Assembly: GCA_963693285.1 (NCBI GenBank)
Contig: OY848919.1
Span: 8,303,461-8,367,460, forward strand
Length of the DNA stretch: 64,000 bases
Reading direction: 5' to 3'
Origin: Xestospongia muta
Lineage: Eukaryota; Porifera; Demospongiae; Haplosclerida; Petrosiidae
The first letter of the stretch is position 1. Every line of letters begins with the position of its first letter. A program made the translations under genes and the position numbers. Below, piece by piece: positions 61,890-64,000 of this stretch. The notes beneath the pieces are model-generated. The model worked only from the letters and a program-made list of their open reading frames with translations, was not told where the DNA came from and did not search any database.

Positions 61890-64000
61890 ACCCTTTATTG
61901 TAGAGTTTAAACCTATTTAGACTACTTTATTAGTATATTTAAGACAGATAAACTAACTAAACTCTTTAGATCAGCTTATTTAACCAGTTTTCACAGTTAA
62001 TTTCTAAACTTTTTTAACTTTAAAAAAGCTCTAAACTCTTTATTTTAGAGTTTTAACCTATTTATACTACTTTATTACTATATTTAATACTGATAAACTT
62101 ACTAAACTCTTTAGATCAGCTTATTTAACCAGTTTTCACAGTTAATTTCTAATCTTTTTTAACTTTCAAGAAGCTCTAAACTGTTCATTTTAGAGTTTTA
62201 ACCTATTTAGACTACTTTATTAGTATATTTAAGACAGATAAACTTACTAAACTCTTTAGATCACCTTATTTAACCAGTTTTCATAATTAATTTCTAATCT
62301 TTTTTAACTTTCAAAAAGCTCTAAACTCTTTATTTTAGAGTTTTAACCTATTTAGACTACTTTATTAGCATATTTAAGATAGATGAACTTACTAAACTCT
62401 TTAGATCAGCTTATTTAACCAGTTTTCACAGTTAATTTCTAATCTTTTTTAACTTTAAAAAAGCTCTAAACTCTTTATTTTAGAGTTTTAACCTATTTAG
62501 ACTACTTTATTAGTATATATAAGACAGATAAATTTACTAAACTCTTTAGATCAGCTTATTTAACCAGTTTTTACAGTTAATTTATAATCTTTTTTAACTT
62601 TCAAAAAGCTCTAAACTCTTTATTTTAGAGTTTTAACCTATTTAGACTACTTTATTAGTATATTTAAGACAGATAAACTTACTAAACTCTTTAGATCAGG
62701 TTATTTAACCAGTTATCACAGTTGATTTCTAATCTTTTTTTAACTTTCAAAAAGCTCTGAACTGTTTATTTTAGAGTTTTAACCTATTTAGACTACTTTA
62801 TTAGTATATTTAAGACAGATAAACTTAGTAAACTGTTTAGTTCAGCTTATTTAACCAGTTTTCACAGTTAATTTCTAATGTTTTTTTACTTTCAAAAAGC
62901 TCTAAACTCTTTATTTTAGAATTTAAACCTATTTAGACAGTTTTATTAGTATATTTAAGACAGATAAACTTACTAAATTCTTCAGATCAGCTTATTTAAC
63001 CAGTTTTCACAGTTAATTTCTAATCTTTTTTAACTTTCAAAAAGCTCTAAACCCTTTATTTTAGAGTTTTAACCTATTTAGACTACTTTATTAGTATATT
63101 TAAGACTGATAAACTAACTAAACTCTATGGATCAGCTTATTTAACCAGTTTACACAGTTAATTTTTAATTTTTTTAACTTTCAAAAAGCTCTAAACTCTT
63201 TATTTTAGAATTTAAACCTATTTAGACTACTTTATTAGTATATTTAAGACAGATAAACTTACTAAACTCTTTAGATCAGCTTATTTAACCAGTTTTCACA
63301 GTTAATTTCTAATCTTTTTTAACTTTCAAAAAGCTCTCAACTTTATATTTTAGAGTTTTAACCTAATTAGACTACTTTATTAGTATATTTAAGACTGATA
63401 AACTAACTAAACTCTATAGATCAGCTTTTTAACCAGTTTTAACAGTTAATTTTTAATCTTTTTTAACTTTTAAAAGCTCTAAACTCTTTATTTTAGAATT
63501 TAAACCTATTTAGACTACTTTATTACTATATTTAAGAGAGATAAACTTACTAAACTCTTTAGATCAGCTTATTTAACCAGTTTTCACAGTTAATTTCTAA
63601 TCTTTTTTAACTTTAAAAGAGCTCTAAACTCTTTATTGTGGAGTTTAAACCTATTTAGACTACTTTAATAGTATATTTAAGACAGATAAACTAACTAAAC
63701 TCTTTAGATCAGCTTATTTAACCAGTTTTCACAGTTAATTTCTAAACTTTTTTAACTTTAAAAAAGCTCTAAACTCTTTATTTTAGAGTTTTAACCTATT
63801 TATACTACTTTATTACTATATTTAATACTGATAAACTTACTAAACTCTTTAGATCAGCTTATTTAACCAGTTTTCACAGTTAATTTCTAATCTTTTTTAA
63901 CTTTCAAGAAGCTCTAAACTCTTCATTTTAGAGTTTTAACCTATTTAGACTACCTTATTACTATATTTAAGACAGATAAACTTACTAAACTCTTTAGATC
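61890..64000 (-). repeat. Right-edge part of block D, outside the giant repeat
   Basis: Inverted monomers continue to the window edge. Many individual units resemble units of the giant HOR, such as CTATGGATCAGC near 63,125 and ACTAACTAAACTCTATAGATC near 63,402. There are more private changes here: TTTATTGTAGAGTTTAAACC near 61,896, CCAGTTATCACAGTTGATTTC near 62,709, AACTGTTTATTTTAGAG near 62,760, TAGTAAACTGTTTAGTTCAG near 62,826 and TTTATTGTGGAGTTTAAACC near 63,634. The next giant copy, if there is one, is therefore more diverged or lies beyond the window. No unique DNA is visible. Confidence 0.85.

Larger units (their letters stand above)
44088..61890 (-). repeat. Tandem giant HOR: two copies of 8.83-8.98 kb (61-62 monomers)
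   Basis: Copy 1 is about 44,088-52,919 and copy 2 about 52,920-61,890. Early markers are 8,832 bp apart (AAGACCG 44,131 to 52,963, and 44,709 to 53,541). After one extra monomer near 53,815-53,960 in copy 2, the offset is 8,977 bp (GGCTGATAAA 45,290 to 54,267, and TCTTTTAGAG 46,401 to 55,378). Copy 2 then lacks about 8 monomers relative to 46.8-48.4 kb (joins near 55,740 and 56,240). It regains 8 near 58.1-59.8 kb, so end markers are 8,978 bp apart (TTTTAGTG 50,893 to 59,871, and TTTTGGAG 52,630 to 61,608). Confidence 0.88.
31269..64000 (-). repeat. Satellite block D: about 226 inverted tandem 145-bp monomers
   Basis: The same monomer runs inverted to the right edge of the window. Characteristic variants, read on the given strand, are TTATTACTATATTTAATACTG, AACTTACCAAAGTCTTTAG, CTAAACTTTTTTAACTTTAA and GATCACCTTATTTAACC with TTCATAATTAATTTC. 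Another is a type II derivative with CACTGTTAATTTCTAATATT, TCAAGAAGC and CTGTTCATTTTAG. These arrangements are common here and scarce in block A. Long stretches are repeated almost verbatim at offsets of about 2.0, 3.9, 8.8-9.0 and 10.6 kb, which makes D the most homogenised block. No gene, RNA or mobile element is visible. Confidence 0.97.

Noticed and set aside
1..64000. Open reading frames on either strand
   Set aside because: The 145-bp period is not a multiple of 3, so a frame cycles through all phases every three monomers. The unit carries many TAA, TAG and TGA triplets on both strands, so any frame is short and repeats with the array. None has a plausible protein signature.
1..64000. 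CRISPR-like array
   Set aside because: Repeats are contiguous 145-bp units with no unique spacers between short direct repeats, and there are no cas genes.
1..64000. Bacterial or plasmid iterons, or an AT-rich organelle or phage region
   Set aside because: Hundreds of long tandem units with multi-kb higher-order repeats and no genes over 64 kb do not fit prokaryotic, organellar or phage DNA.
1..64000. Telomeric repeats (TTAGG, TTAGGG or TTTAGGG)
   Set aside because: GTTTAG and TTTAGAG words recur once or twice per monomer but never as a tandem 5-7 bp telomere array.
1..64000. CENP-B box
   Set aside because: The CENP-B box requires TTCG and CGGG elements. The consensus has no CpG, and the rare TTTCG variants lack the second half.

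Overview
The window is a single AT-rich satellite DNA array, unbroken apart from a 200-base run of N. I found no protein-coding gene, RNA gene, transposon or unique sequence in any of the 64,000 bases. The basic unit is a 145-bp monomer of about 23% GC whose consensus contains no CpG. About 440 copies are present. This points to a eukaryotic chromosome, in a pericentromeric, centromeric or other heterochromatic block. The exact 200-N spacer is typical of scaffolded long-read eukaryotic assemblies. I do not recognise the monomer as a named satellite family and cannot assign a species from it.

Layout by monomer orientation ('forward' means the unit reads TAAGTTTATCTGTCTTAAAT... on the + strand): block A, 1-19,565, forward, about 135 monomers; block B, 19,566-27,550, inverted, about 55 monomers; block C, 27,551-31,068, forward, about 24 monomers; N gap, 31,069-31,268; block D, 31,269-64,000, inverted, about 226 monomers. 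Two orientation switches are sequenced through, at 19,565/19,566 and 27,550/27,551. The third falls inside the gap.

A higher-order repeat (HOR) structure of mixed period lies on top of the monomer. Diagnostic variants recur at multiples of about 145 bp: 2-mers (about 290 bp) and 3-mers (435 bp) in block B; 7- to 8-mers (1,015-1,160 bp) in block C; 9-, 11-, 12-, 14-, 18/19- and 28-monomer spacings in block A; and 26/27-mers (about 3.9 kb) in block D. Block D also holds a 2,027-bp tandem duplication and a very similar pair of segments of 8.83-8.98 kb (61-62 monomers). The copies differ mainly by whole-monomer gains and losses. This is the pattern expected from unequal exchange or replication slippage, and it suggests that block D was homogenised recently.

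The monomer has internal structure. A 12-bp word occurs twice, 74 bp apart, which suggests an ancient dimer of a unit of about 72 bp. Several short dyads could form hairpins, A/T tracts are spaced roughly every 11-12 bp, and a well-conserved stretch alternates with more variable stretches. Any role in centromere identity, nucleosome phasing or protein binding is inference. The sequence directly shows only the array, its inversions and its HOR architecture.
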